A stretch of DNA of 64,000 bases from Chloroflexi bacterium TSY (GCA_019217005.1 JAHBNG010000016.1:1-64000); one strand, 5' to 3'. Shown: positions 28,146 to 38,003, numbered from the stretch's first letter. Numbers and translations: made by a program. The notes: a model not told the origin generated them from the sequence alone.

Positions 28146-28991
28146 TCACCCCTTCACGGCACCCGCTGCCAACCCCGAAACAACATATTGCTGCGCCAAG
28201 ATATACAAGAGCACAACTGGCGTCATGGCGATAAGCGAACCAGCCATCATCGGGCCAACCATATAATAATCAGCGCGGTAAAAGTTGGCCAACCCGACAG
28301 AAATCATCTTGTGCGCATCATCCTGCGCCAAAACGAGAGCAAAGATAAACTCGTTCCAGACGTTGTTAAAGATGAAGATCGCTGCGGTCACAATGCCGGG
28401 TACTGAAAGTGGAATAACAATATGCCAGAGAGACATCAGTCGCGTGCAGCCATCAATCATGGACGCTTCTTCCATTTCCTTGGAGATACTCCGCAGATAG
28501 CCCATCAACAACCACGTACAGAAAGGCACGCTAAAGCTCATGTTGGCAATGACCAATCCCACATAACTATCCTTCAACCGCAAGTTGACGATGATCAGAT
28601 ACATGGGAATCAACAACAAAGAGCCCGGCACAAGGTAGACAAACAGAACACCACGGGCCATCGCAGCACGACCAGGAAAGCGCAAACGAGTGAGGGCATA
28701 AGCTGCCATGACGGAAATGATCACAACCGCGGTCGTTGTCGTTAATGCGACGATCAGCGTGTTGCGCAGATAGAGCGGAATCCCAAAATTATAGAATACA
28801 TCGTAGAAATTCTGAATCGTCGGCTGCCTGGGAATCCAGGTCAACTCAGAGTAAATTTCGCTCTCGATCTTGAAGGCGGTTGTTGCCATAAAATAGAGCG
28901 GGAAGACAATCATTAACAGGAGCGTTGCAATAACGATAATCGAGATCACCCGAAAGGTCGATTCCGGAATGCGGTCAATTAGAGTTGTCAT
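28146..28991 (-). CDS. Carbohydrate ABC transporter permease (MalG family)
   Basis: A 281-residue inner-membrane protein with six helices. The EAA loop that contacts the ATPase is EMEEASMIDGCTRLMSLWHI-VIPL, standard for MalG-type permeases (EAAxxDGAxxxxxFxxIxLPL). Overlaps the upstream permease by 4 bases (ATGA). The stop lies only 46 bases from the right end of IS1 copy A, so any downstream operon gene was lost. No ATPase gene is present; such systems often borrow a shared MsmX-type ATPase. Confidence 0.92.
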   Translation of the reverse strand: MTTLIDRIPESTFRVISIIVIATLLLMIVFPLYFMATTAFKIESEIYSELTWIPRQPTIQNFYDVFYNFGIPLYLRNTLIVALTTTTAVVIISVMAAYALTRLRFPGRAAMARGVLFVYLVPGSLLLIPMYLIIVNLRLKDSYVGLVIANMSFSVPFCTWLLMGYLRSISKEMEEASMIDGCTRLMSLWHIVIPLSVPGIVTAAIFIFNNVWNEFIFALVLAQDDAHKMISVGLANFYRADYYMVGPMMAGSLIAMTPVVLLYILAQQYVVSGLAAGAVKG

Positions 28992-29662
28992 TCAGCAGCC
29001 TCCCTGTCCATATACGTCGCTACCGCCAAAACAAGCAGGGCAATGATGGGCAACATCATAATTGGCAACGCCGCGCCTTCACCCAAACGGAAGTTCTGTA
29101 ACGCCAAGTGATAGGTCAAGAGCGGGAATACTTGTGTATCGCTGCTTGGGCCACCACCCGTGAGGAGAAGTGGAATTTCCAAAGTATTCATCGTCCAGAT
29201 GGTTGAAAGTAGAATGACCACACCCATCACCTGCTGAAGCCCTGGCAGTGTAATGTAACGGAAGCGAGCCAACCGGCCAGCGCCATCTACCTTGGCAGCA
29301 TCGTAGAGATCCTCAGAAATGGTCTGCATGCCAGCTAAAAAGGTGAGCGCATAAAATGGATAACCTTTCCAGACAAGGACAAAGATCAGCGCGCCAATGG
29401 CCGACCAGGTACGGGCCAAAAAGGGAATATTTTGCTCGATCAAGCCCCAGCTCATTAGGATTTGATTCAAGACACCCGTCTGACCATCAAAAATCCAGCG
29501 CCAAACCAGCACGATAATGTATGTTGGCAGAATCCACGGCAGCATAAAGACACCACGGAGAATGTTACGCCCGCGAAAGTTCTGATTGAGAGCTGTGGCT
29601 AAAATTAGACCAACCACATTGGCTGCGGTAATACTTCCTGACTCATACAGATTCTCCCGTTA
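28988..29662 (-). pseudogene. Carbohydrate ABC transporter permease (MalF family), N-terminally truncated
   Basis: The open frame from 29662 encodes about 220 residues; a normal MalF-type permease has about 290-310. It begins YESGSITAANVVGLILATALNQNFRG, inside the second helix region, so the first helices and periplasmic start are missing. The EAA loop DLYDAAKVDGAGRLARFRYITLPGL is intact. A GTG at 29617 could initiate. Lies between the binding-protein gene and the MalG gene on the minus strand. A deletion between 29662 and the hairpin at 29673 is likely. Confidence 0.85.
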
Positions 29663-29672
29663 GACGATAAAC

Positions 29673-29711
29673 AATGGACAACCAACCAGGCAATCTGGTC
29701 GGTTGTCCATT
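29673..29711. terminator. Stem-loop after the sugar-binding protein gene
   Basis: Inverted repeat AATGGACAACCAACCAG (29673-29689) against CTGGTCGGTTGTCCATT (29695-29711), 16 of 17 pairs with a 5-base loop. Just 12 bases after the binding-protein stop. Without a T run it is more likely an RNA-stabilising or partial termination structure, common between the binding-protein and permease genes of sugar operons. Confidence 0.75.
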
Positions 29712-29723
29712 GGCAGTCACTGC

Positions 29724-31079
29724 TTAAAAGTATTTTTCAAAGACGCGTTTTGCAAACTCGTCTGTCTCTGCGATGGCATCTTCCGGTGACCAACCATCCA
29801 GAAGAACACGCACCATCATTGAGCCCGTTGGTTCGTTCGGGCCATTCAGTTCGGCCATGGCTGCGTTGTCAAAAGGAGCGGGATACCCACCATAGGTGCC
29901 GATCTGGGCAGCCAGATTAAAGGCCGCACGTGTGCCTGTCCACATGGGCAGATCGTTGTACTCGGCAAGCACATTGGCGACAAAGCCTTTTTCCAACCAA
30001 GGGCCATAGATCTCGCTCTCATACAGTCCACGGATGAGGTCCATCGCCGTCTCTTTATTGTCCGATTCCTTGGACATGACGAGCGTGTAGCGCAGACCCG
30101 CATTCGTGGTATCACGTACGTCTTTTGGTTTGGGCGCTAGACCCGTCACCTCTGCCAGCTCAGGTCGATTTTCAGTTGCCCAGACAAAGATGGATGCAGC
30201 ATTGATGACCAAAACGGCCTGGTCTTCTTGGTAGGCTTTGTTGTTCGAAGCCCAGTCCCATGAAGCCGCATCGGAGGGGAACAATCCCAAATCGAACGCT
30301 TCCTTGGCAAAGTTGAGCGCCCGTACGGCTTCGTCCATCTTTTCGTCGGCCAAAATAATCTTTGTTCCCGTCTCATCCCAAACATCAGCACCAAAATTGC
30401 GGAAAAGATCCTGACACCAGGCGTCGTGCTGTTGCTTGACAATACCGAAGCCCCATCCGACCATATTTGTGCCAGCATCAGCAGAGTACGCCTGGGCTTG
30501 CACGCACAGATCGCGGGTTTCATCCCAAGTCCATTGACCTTCCGGAACGGTGATGCCAGCTTCTTCAAATACATCCGTACGGAACTGAGTCATGGGTGTG
30601 TCGATCGAGTAGGGCAAGAATTGAATGTCTCCATCGCGGGTGACATACTCTTCGAGTCGGGGTTGCCATCCTCCGTGAGCGGAACCAATTTCCGTGAAAA
30701 GATCGCTCAGCGAATCCAACGCCTGGGCATCCATCAATTGCAGTGCTGGTCCTGCGCCGACAAACATAGCATCCGGTAACGTTCCGCCCTCAATTGCGGG
30801 CAGAATCTTGGTCTGCTGATTTCCATCCGAATCCCGTGAGATTTCGAGCGTTACATTATTTGCCGCACCCCATTCATTCAGCTTCTCTTGCATCAATTCG
30901 TCTGCTGCAGGAGCAAAGGTGTTCCACATCCAAAACTCAAGGCTATTGTCGGCACTTGCACCTTCTCCACCACCGCCTTGAGACGCAGGCACGCACGCCG
31001 CAAGCAGACCAATCATGGCCGCACCTCCAGTCATCTTTAGAAAATTTCGTCTGGATAGTCGCTGTTTGTTTCCTTGCAT
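29724..31079 (-). CDS. Extracellular sugar-binding lipoprotein of an ABC importer
   Basis: A 451-residue family 1 solute-binding protein. The signal has a twin-arginine motif SRRNFLKM and a lipobox LLAAC (Cys about residue 29), so it is probably a Tat-exported lipoprotein. The body has EFWMWNTFAPAADELMQEKLNEW at the first strand, ILPAIEGGTLPDAMF and KESDNKETAMDLIRGLYESEIYG near the C-terminus. First gene of the operon with the two permeases. GGAGAAAACG precedes ATG 31079. Confidence 0.92.
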   Translation of the reverse strand: MQGNKQRLSRRNFLKMTGGAAMIGLLAACVPASQGGGGEGASADNSLEFWMWNTFAPAADELMQEKLNEWGAANNVTLEISRDSDGNQQTKILPAIEGGTLPDAMFVGAGPALQLMDAQALDSLSDLFTEIGSAHGGWQPRLEEYVTRDGDIQFLPYSIDTPMTQFRTDVFEEAGITVPEGQWTWDETRDLCVQAQAYSADAGTNMVGWGFGIVKQQHDAWCQDLFRNFGADVWDETGTKIILADEKMDEAVRALNFAKEAFDLGLFPSDAASWDWASNNKAYQEDQAVLVINAASIFVWATENRPELAEVTGLAPKPKDVRDTTNAGLRYTLVMSKESDNKETAMDLIRGLYESEIYGPWLEKGFVANVLAEYNDLPMWTGTRAAFNLAAQIGTYGGYPAPFDNAAMAELNGPNEPTGSMMVRVLLDGWSPEDAIAETDEFAKRVFEKYF

Positions 31080-31468
31080 CGTTTTCTCCTCGAATGGTTA
31101 TTAAAATGGTCATGAGTGGCAAAATGCCAAAATATCTATAGAGATATCTGTGATGAATTGGAGCATTATTCGCAAGACAATTATGGGTCGATCTATGCCA
31201 TAAGGGCTGAATGTCAACACTATGTGGGGAACTCATTCTTCAACATATATGGTTGCATCAAACATGGGCCTGCTCCGGAGTATCAGATGTGCTGACAAAG
31301 TCTATTATGGCATAGCTTACAATATCTGTAAAGATCATTTAGCTTCGCTCTCAGAGTTAAATTAAATTTCCAGCACGCCAATAAAATACAAAGAATCATG
31401 ACTCGTCCTCACCGATTTCTCGGATCTAGAGTTTCTTTCAGATATTCCAACAGTTTGGTATAGTTTAA
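31080..31468. other. Leader of the sugar ABC operon
   Basis: About 390 AT-rich bases between the binding-protein start and the YdeI remnant. It should contain the operon promoter; I see no operator palindrome I trust and no gene. Confidence 0.4.
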
Positions 31469-31636
31469 ATGATCCCCGACGATCTGGTCAATGCATTGGC
31501 GCAAATCCGACAACAGAAAGCCACTTCTATGCCTTTAGTGATTCATCAAAGAAAGGCATACTGTGGTGGATTAAGAGCGCTAAGACGGAGGCGACACGCC
31601 AGAAACGGGTCGCCGAGACGGTTCAACTGGCTTAAA
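31469..31636 (+). pseudogene. Remnant of a YdeI/OmdA-family (OmpD-associated) protein
   Basis: The frame MIPDDLVNALAQ continues one base out of register as NPTTESHFYAFSDSSKKG-ILWWIKSAKTEATRQKRVAETVQLA. Together they match the C-terminal domain of YdeI-type proteins (VPDDLxxALxxNPxxxxxFxxLSxSxxxxxxxWIxxAKxxETRxxRI). One A is missing in a run near 31507 and the N-terminal domain is absent. A dead fragment. Confidence 0.75.
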
Positions 31637-31913
31637 AAAGCGTTCAGCTAATCAGCCGTCAGCTAGGTCGAAGCGACCACTTTGTGTTTGGTTACAGATG
31701 CGTAGCATCTACAGCCAGAATCTGGTTCCATCTATTGGCTGATTTTATACTTTCCTATACTAGAACATAACGTCAAGGCGAACCACCCAGAGACCCAGCT
31801 CTTCAAGCGCCAGCAACAGACCCAGTCATAACTCTCAAAGATAGCAGCATCGGTTCTACTACTTTTTATGGGCACTTTTTTTCTGAGAACGATAGGGGCC
31901 AAGGAGAAAACCA
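31637..31913. other. Spacer before the His-rich secreted protein gene
   Basis: About 277 bases. It contains a short inverted repeat AATCAGCC (about 31651) / GGCTGATT (about 31737). A purine-rich AAGGAGAAAACC directly precedes the ATG at 31914. No gene recognised. Confidence 0.4.
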
Positions 31914-32943
31914 ATGAAACAACTCAACATAGCAATGCTAATTTGTAGCCTGCTCGTGCTGATGATGTTGCCAGGAAGCGTCGCATTCGCCCACCAACCA
32001 TACTGTGAGCAAGCAGATCTGACTGCAGACAGCCCCTGGCAGGTACCAGATGCCACCATCTCCTATGCATACTTTGGCAACCTGTATCCAGAATTAGACG
32101 TGGATTACTTCACCTTCGAAGCATCTGCCGGGCAATCTGTGCTGCTGAGCTTGAGCATACCCGCTATCGATGGATCAGGAAGACTTCGCTCCAGTTATGG
32201 TCGTCTTTGGTCCCAGGATTGATACAGATTTGCCGGATGAGCTTCCCAAGAGTATGACGATCGCCAAAGGCCAAGGTGCCATGACGGTGCCATTGGGTGA
32301 TGAACCGGTCTATTGGTTTGAACCATTTGGCAGACGGTACTACTGGAATTGGGACGATTACTTTTTTGATGCCCCCGAAGATACTAGGTACACCGTTGCC
32401 CTATGGCATCCCGAAGGACAATTGGGTCGCTATTCATTTGTGATTGGCCAGAAAGAAATTCGAGGTGGAGATCGTGAGTGCATGGCGTCCATGAACGATT
32501 ACTGGACACCATTGGTTGCCGGAGAAAGCCCTTACCCTGATACGGTTGTGACCATGGGTACCCACAAGCACGCAGACAGTATGATACACGAGCATGGCAA
32601 GTTGTTGGAAGTTGATGCGGATGTCGCACCTTTTGTCGACCTGCAGGTGATTCCACTGGATGATGGTAGCTTCAATGTGCGCGTTCAGACTCTGAATTTC
32701 ACATTTGCACCACAGCGAGTTGGAATAGACCCCATTAGTGGGGAGGGACATGCACACCTGTATATTGATGGAGAGAAGGTTGCTCGTGTTTATGGCGAGT
32801 GGTATCACCTTTCATCGCTGCCCGAGGAGGCACAAACGATTTCTGTTGGTCTGTATGCGAACAATCATCAGCCCCTCGCCGTGGACGGTGTTGAGATTAC
32901 TGATACGGTGATAATTGCTGACATGATTGCATCTGTGGAGTGA
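31914..32943 (+). pseudogene. Secreted protein with C-terminal His-rich metal-binding-like domain, one-base frameshift
   Basis: ATG 31914 starts a classical signal peptide (MKQLNIAMLICSLLVLMMLP then SVAFA-HQ). The frame is lost at one extra G near 32172, between SIPAID and DQEDFAPVMVVFGP. The rest reads to 32943. Domain 1 (PVYWFEPFGRRYYWNWDDYFF) is a pre-peptidase-like beta domain. Domain 2 has THKHADSMIHEHGKLLEV and EGHAHLYIDGEKVARVYGEWYHL, a His pattern suggestive of copper or another metal. If the G is a sequencing error the protein is about 342 residues. Function unknown. Confidence 0.7.
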
Positions 32944-33013
32944 TTGGTTCAGCATGATTTATATGGTATTTCGTAGAAAGAAATAGGAAACCAACATTCA
33001 GTTGTGGTAGACT

Positions 33014-33255
33014 CAGTAGATCCAAATTTCTGCGGAGTAGGCGTTCTCTATTACACGCAGTAGACATAATCCTGCATTTCTCAGTCAAAACAGACTCGAG
33101 CGGGCCAAATGGTCCGAGATTCTCTACTGCGTCTTTTTTCGCCATTTGAACGCTCTACCTCTGAGAAATCCTACTGCGTGTAATCTCTAACGCCGGTCCC
33201 GTTCGCATTAGAGAATGCTACCTCCGCAAATAAAAGACACATTTTGGATCGACTG
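33014..33255. mobile_element. MITE-B-related element (242 bp) with a different interior
   Basis: Ends CAGTAGATCCAAATTT / ATTTTGGATCGACTG match MITE-B, and the flanking duplication AGACT (33009-33013, 33256-33260) fits the same AGNCT target. The interior is unrelated: a long imperfect hairpin pairing TGCGGAGTAGGC with GCTACCTCCGCA and ATTACACGCAGTAG with CTACTGCGTGTAAT. Intergenic, no coding capacity. Confidence 0.85.
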
Positions 33256-33384
33256 AGACTAATGATCAGGTTGGATTCGGAATGTAGAGCCTCTTCTCTG
33301 AGTGACCCTGTGTAATGCACATAAAACGAGAATGCAGCGATTTGATAATCGTAATTCAATGATTATGATTAGAAACGAGCCATT

Positions 33385-34686
33385 ATGTCTTCTCTTCCAT
33401 CTTCTCTTATCGATCAACTCAATGAAATCGTCGGGCCTGAAAATGTAAGCACAGACGCCAAATACATTGACAAAAACTCGCGGGACTGCTACTGGTATTC
33501 ACCCGTACTAAAGCCTAAGTTGGATGACAAAGTTCCCGTTACCTTGCGTGGTGCGGGCACTGGCAATTATGGCCAGGGCGTACCCATGCAGGGCGGTATT
33601 TTGATCTCTACCAGACGGATGGTGCGTATCCTTGAACTCACACCAGCATTCGCACGAGTGGAGGCCGGAGTCGTTCTGATCGACATCGAAAAGGAGGCGC
33701 AACAGATTGGGGCAGAGCTAAGATTCTTCCCCAGCACAGTGCTGACGGCAACAGCGGGTGGGTTTTTGGCTGGTGGTTCTGGTGGCGTTGGCTCTATCAC
33801 GTGGGGAACGCTTTGGGACGAGGGCAATGTTCTCGGTGTGACGGTTGTCACTATTGAAGAGGAGCCACAGATCTTGACGCTTACAGCGCCAGATGAGATG
33901 CAGGGGGTCATCCACAACTGCGGCCTAACCTGCATTATTGTGGATCTCACCTTTGCATTGGCACCCGTCCAGCCGTGGGAACAGTATGTTGTTGCCTTCG
34001 ATACATTTGATGCAGCATTGCGCTTTGGTGAAAATCTGGCGTATGACGAATCGATTCCCCGCCGACTCATCACACCACTGGAATGGCCTGTCCCCTCTTT
34101 CTTCCGCCAACTTGTGCGAGATGGCGCCTGCCCCGATGGCAAATCCATTGTACTATTGCAACTGGTTATGGAGTGGAGTCAGCTTGAGGAGCGATTGGCA
34201 CCATTCGGCGGTTCGATCACCTGGTATAGTCCCCACGAGAAGTATCAGAAGGAGGGATGGCAACTCGTTGATTTTTCGTGGAACCATACCACGCTATGGG
34301 CAATGAAACATGATGACAGCTTCACCTATCTGCAAGATCTGTACGATCCCGAGCAAGTACATCAGCAGTGGCGGCTCCTCAAGGAGCGCTACGGGGACGA
34401 TATTCTGGGACACTTTGAGTTTTTCAAGTTTCAGAATCATGTCGTACCCGGTGGCCTGAGTATTGTGCGGTTTTATTCCAAAAAACAGCTATGGTCGCTG
34501 ATCGACTATTGCGAGTCGATTGGCGTTGTCATAGCCAATCCCCACACCCACCGGCTGGATGAAGATTGGCGCTGGAATGGACAACCAATTCTCGATGCCA
34601 AAGCCCGGTGGGATCCCTATTCCCTGCTCAATCCCGGTCATCTCAAAGTTTTAGAAACAAGCAGCACTCGTGAATCTGATTTATGA
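33385..34686 (+). CDS. FAD-binding oxidoreductase (GlcD/FAD-linked oxidase type)
   Basis: A 433-residue protein with the PCMH-type FAD fold: VTLRGAGTGNYGQGVPMQGGILISTRRM (pyrophosphate loop, residues 51-78) and TATAGGFLAGGSGGVGSITWGTLWD. The C-terminal half has a substrate cap ending in a berberine-like LLNPGHL. Members oxidise 2-hydroxy acids or related substrates. It overlaps the next gene (creatininase remnant) by 4 bases, and the amidohydrolase follows, so the three were one catabolic operon. Confidence 0.88.
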   Translation: MSSLPSSLIDQLNEIVGPENVSTDAKYIDKNSRDCYWYSPVLKPKLDDKVPVTLRGAGTGNYGQGVPMQGGILISTRRMVRILELTPAFARVEAGVVLIDIEKEAQQIGAELRFFPSTVLTATAGGFLAGGSGGVGSITWGTLWDEGNVLGVTVVTIEEEPQILTLTAPDEMQGVIHNCGLTCIIVDLTFALAPVQPWEQYVVAFDTFDAALRFGENLAYDESIPRRLITPLEWPVPSFFRQLVRDGACPDGKSIVLLQLVMEWSQLEERLAPFGGSITWYSPHEKYQKEGWQLVDFSWNHTTLWAMKHDDSFTYLQDLYDPEQVHQQWRLLKERYGDDILGHFEFFKFQNHVVPGGLSIVRFYSKKQLWSLIDYCESIGVVIANPHTHRLDEDWRWNGQPILDAKARWDPYSLLNPGHLKVLETSSTRESDL

Positions 34687-35608
34687 CATCGATTATGACA
34701 AAACCGACTCGTCATTTTGCACACATGACTTGGACCGAAATTGAGGCCTTGGACAAGCAGCAGGGTGTTGTGATATTGCCCATCGGTTCCGTGGAACAGC
34801 ATGGCCCACATCTGCCTGTGTTGACCGATTCGCTGATCGCCACAAACCTGACCGAGGCCATGTTGGCACGTCTGCATGCTGAGGTGCAAGCCTGGGCGCT
34901 GCCGCCGCTGAATTATGGGAAGAGCAATGAGCATATAAACTTCCCTGGAACGGTGACGCTTTCAGCCAGTACGCTTTCAGTCGTCCTGCATGACATCGGT
35001 CAAAGCATTCACCGGGCGGACTTTCGACGGCTTGCCTTCCTCAATGGTCATGGCGGGAATGTGGCTGTGCTGGAAGCGGCTGCGGCTCTTTTGGAATTCA
35101 GGTGGTAGACAGAGAATGTCCCCGACACTCGCCAGACGAAGATTCGCATTCGAGACTTTTTGTGGCGAGTGCTGGGGACGTCAACCACATGAGATCCTGT
35201 TGAACCGCGGCTGCTCGCGATATTCGAGTTGCCACGGGGCTGATGTGCTTTTGTTTGCAGCCAGGTTTGAGCAACGATCTTCCTTTCGAGCAAACGCCAG
35301 AAGAACAACGCTATGGATTTCACGCCGGCGAGATCGAAACATCGCTGATCCTTATGATGGCGCCCGATCTGGTCAAGATGGAGCATGCTGTCAAGCATTT
35401 CGCTCATTTTCCAGAGACCGACACTCCTCTCTTTTACTTTGGTCGAGCATCAACTGCCTGGCTGGCCGATGATTGGAGCGAAACCGGCGTCTTTGGCGAT
35501 GCAACGATTGGCACTGCCGAAAAGGGTGCAGCTGTGCTTGAAACCTATGCGCAGACATTGGCCGAGGTTGTGACGGCCATTAGCACCTTTGAGGTAAGTG
35601 GCGAATGA
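34683..35608 (+). pseudogene. Creatininase-family amidohydrolase, disrupted
   Basis: The 5' part (34683-35108) reads MTSIMTKPTRHFAHMTWTEI, then GVVILPIGSVEQHGPHLPVLTDSLIA and FLNGHGGN, the metal-binding motifs of the creatininase family. It stops at TAG 35106. The 3' part resumes at about 35258 with QRYGFHAGEIETSLILMMAPDLV to a stop at 35608. Between them lie about 140 bases that do not translate to the family, with a hairpin at about 35118-35180. Creatininases hydrolyse cyclic amides such as creatinine. Inactive as it stands. Confidence 0.85.
35118..35180. repeat. Hairpin in the break of the creatininase gene
   Basis: GTCCCCGACACTCGCC at the left pairs with GGCGAGTGCTGGGGAC at the right (14 of 16 positions). 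It sits exactly where the creatininase reading frame fails. It could be a further small palindromic insertion; only one copy is present and no duplication is evident. Confidence 0.5.
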
Positions 35609-36810
35609 TGGATTGGATTCTGCGCAATGCTCGAATTGCCGATGATCAGCCTCTACAAGACATTGCCATCCACGATGGCAAGATAGCTCTCGTTGACTCC
35701 TCCCTCTCGCAAACGGCAAAACAGGAGTGGGATTTGGCAGGCCACGTTCTACTCCCAGGCATGATCGATATCCATACACATCTCGACAAGACCTACGCCT
35801 CGATCGAGAACCAGAGCGGCACGCTGCAGGAAGCGATTGAACTGTGGTCAGTGCTGAAAACAGAGCGCACCGAGGCAGAGCTATCGTCAGCCATGCAGCG
35901 TGCAATACGCCAAGCGATACTGCATGGCGTGACCGCAATGCGCTCTCACATCAATGCCGATCGTGCAGATGACGCAATGGCTGTGGAGATAGCGCTTGCA
36001 TTGCGTGAAGAAGTGCGTGACTTGATCGATCTACAACTCGTGGCACTCGGTCGACCGGGATTGCCTGACCGGCATGGCCATCTGGAAGAATCTTTGCGCA
36101 AGGGCTTAGATTACGTCGGTGGTGCACCCAGTTTGCAGCCAGATCCCAAAGCCGGTGTTGATGCTGCGTTTGCGCTGGCTGAAGCGACAGGAAAACCCAT
36201 CGACCTTCACATCGACGAGACCGAAGATCCGAACATGCTGGTTCTCGAATATCTGGCTGAGCAGACGATCGTTCATGGAATGCAAGGTCAAGTAACGGCT
36301 GGTCACTGTTGTTCTCTCTCCTTTGTTGCGCAAAGTCGTGCCGAGGCCGTGATGGACAAAGTCGCCGAGGCGCAGATCACCATCGTGACGCTGCCGTCTT
36401 GCAATCTCGTGCTGATGGGGCGCCAGATGAATCCCACCCCGCGCGGCACCACCCGGGTAAAGGAACTGCTGGCCCGAGGCGTAAACGTCTGTGCCGCGTC
36501 AGACAATGTGCATGATCCGTTCAACCCCTTTGGCTCGTATGATTTGCTGCAAATCGCCAATTTGAATGCCCATGTCGCGCATATGACTGGTAGACAAGAG
36601 CTGCTGACGAGTCTGGCGATGGTCAATCATCACCCCGCGCGGGCATGGGGGCATCAGACATATGGCCTTGTCCCGGATGCCCCCGCCGATTTGGTGGTGA
36701 TTGAGGCCGAGCGACTCATCGAAGCCGTACTCAGCCCACCAGCGCGACTGGCCACCTTCAAAAAGGGGAAGATGATTGTACGAACGCAGATCGAGCGCAC
36801 GTGGTTATAG
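35605..36810 (+). CDS. Cytosine deaminase-like amidohydrolase
   Basis: A 401-residue metal-dependent hydrolase of the cytosine deaminase/AtzC type. Metal ligands: DIHTHLDKTY (HxH), DLHIDETED, TAGHCCSLS and CAASDNVHDPFNPFG (Asp). The strand sandwich at both ends (ILRNARIADDQPLQDIAIHDGKIALVD; APADLVVIEAERLIEAVL) is standard. Overlaps the creatininase remnant by 4 bases, so it is the third gene of that operon. Likely deaminates a pyrimidine or other cyclic amidine; the exact substrate is not visible. Confidence 0.9.
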   Translation: MMDWILRNARIADDQPLQDIAIHDGKIALVDSSLSQTAKQEWDLAGHVLLPGMIDIHTHLDKTYASIENQSGTLQEAIELWSVLKTERTEAELSSAMQRAIRQAILHGVTAMRSHINADRADDAMAVEIALALREEVRDLIDLQLVALGRPGLPDRHGHLEESLRKGLDYVGGAPSLQPDPKAGVDAAFALAEATGKPIDLHIDETEDPNMLVLEYLAEQTIVHGMQGQVTAGHCCSLSFVAQSRAEAVMDKVAEAQITIVTLPSCNLVLMGRQMNPTPRGTTRVKELLARGVNVCAASDNVHDPFNPFGSYDLLQIANLNAHVAHMTGRQELLTSLAMVNHHPARAWGHQTYGLVPDAPADLVVIEAERLIEAVLSPPARLATFKKGKMIVRTQIERTWL

Positions 36811-36986
36811 GTATTGTCCCTTCGGGAATTTAGACAGGTTGGTGAACATGTCCCATACACAACAGCGAATTCAGACAAGAACGAATTTTTGTCTCATCAA
36901 CAAATTTGCTTGTCTTTCAGAAAGAACAGAGTTCAGATGAACGAGTCATTCATCGATTCTGAAATCGCTGTCGTGTTTTTGGTTTA

Positions 36987-38003
36987 TCACTCCCATTCAA
37001 CATGTTCAATGCCATCCAGAAGTGTCTTGCCAAAATAAGAGGGGGTCTGAAATCCAGGTGCAACATCCTCGTTCAAGATTTTTACTGATACTTCTCGAAG
37101 ACACTGGGCCGTAAAGCGATAGGCTTCAGGACCTTTTAGCGAAACCGATTTCTTCTCTGTCCCATTCACAACGATTGCTGCCACGTATGTGCTTCCTTGC
37201 TGCAACTGCCTTTCAGAAGGTCCCTCTGGCAAAAATCGGAGTAATCGATTGGCCATCAAGTTGCGTAGCCACAACAGTCTGCCCTTCATCATCTGGACCA
37301 TGAAACCCGGAAAGACAGAGTAAGTTTGGATCTGCTCGATGCCTGTCGAGAGTCCTGCTGTAAACAGATCGGCGCGCCAAGGGTTATACACAGCCGTGAA
37401 TGTTTTGCCCGCGACAACAAAATCCATGCTCGACTCCGCTGGATGTGCCGTGACGAACTCTTTGTTCACCCTGCGGACCCCCGGTCGATTGATATCGTTC
37501 AGTACCGTCTTCAGCGTCCCACGTGAAACGCCGCCCTCTGTGGCATACAAAATGGTGAGTTCAGATGCGTCTGGTAGGAGTTTCTTGGCCATGTGAGCTG
37601 CAATGTCGGTCGGCACCACGCCAAAGCCTGCTCCAGGCATTAGCATGATGCCAGCCTGTTTCGCCTCCTGATCAAAGGCGAAAGCCGACACCATTTCATC
37701 GACTTCGCCGGCGATATCGATGTAGTGAGATCGAGTGACCAAACAGGCTGCGATTAAGGGTTTTTGCGTCTGTTTGAAGGGTCCCGCAAGATTGACAAGC
37801 AAGGTGACGCCTTTCAGCGCGTTCACAATGTCCTGTGCATTGTCCAAGGGAAAGACCGCCGCTTGACAGTTCAACTCCTGTGCGAGCAGGCGAACCGTAT
37901 CACTGCGACCAGCAAGAATCGGCTCAATTCCTCGCTTCAACATCTCTCTGGCACACAATTTTCCCATGTAGCCAGTTGCACCATAGATCAGGATATTGCT
38001 CAT
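36987..38003 (-). CDS. Saccharopine dehydrogenase-like / trans-acting enoyl reductase family protein
   Basis: A 338-residue NAD(P)-binding protein. Rossmann start ILIYGATGYMGKLCAREML (GxTGxxG), then LLVNLAGPFKQTQKPLIAACL and SHYIDIAGEVDEM, which define the saccharopine dehydrogenase-like family, often involved in lipid or polyketide reduction. Second gene after the SDR on the minus strand, 146 bases downstream. Presumably controlled with it by the adjacent TetR gene. Confidence 0.85.
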   Translation of the reverse strand: MSNILIYGATGYMGKLCAREMLKRGIEPILAGRSDTVRLLAQELNCQAAVFPLDNAQDIVNALKGVTLLVNLAGPFKQTQKPLIAACLVTRSHYIDIAGEVDEMVSAFAFDQEAKQAGIMLMPGAGFGVVPTDIAAHMAKKLLPDASELTILYATEGGVSRGTLKTVLNDINRPGVRRVNKEFVTAHPAESSMDFVVAGKTFTAVYNPWRADLFTAGLSTGIEQIQTYSVFPGFMVQMMKGRLLWLRNLMANRLLRFLPEGPSERQLQQGSTYVAAIVVNGTEKKSVSLKGPEAYRFTAQCLREVSVKILNEDVAPGFQTPSYFGKTLLDGIEHVEWE

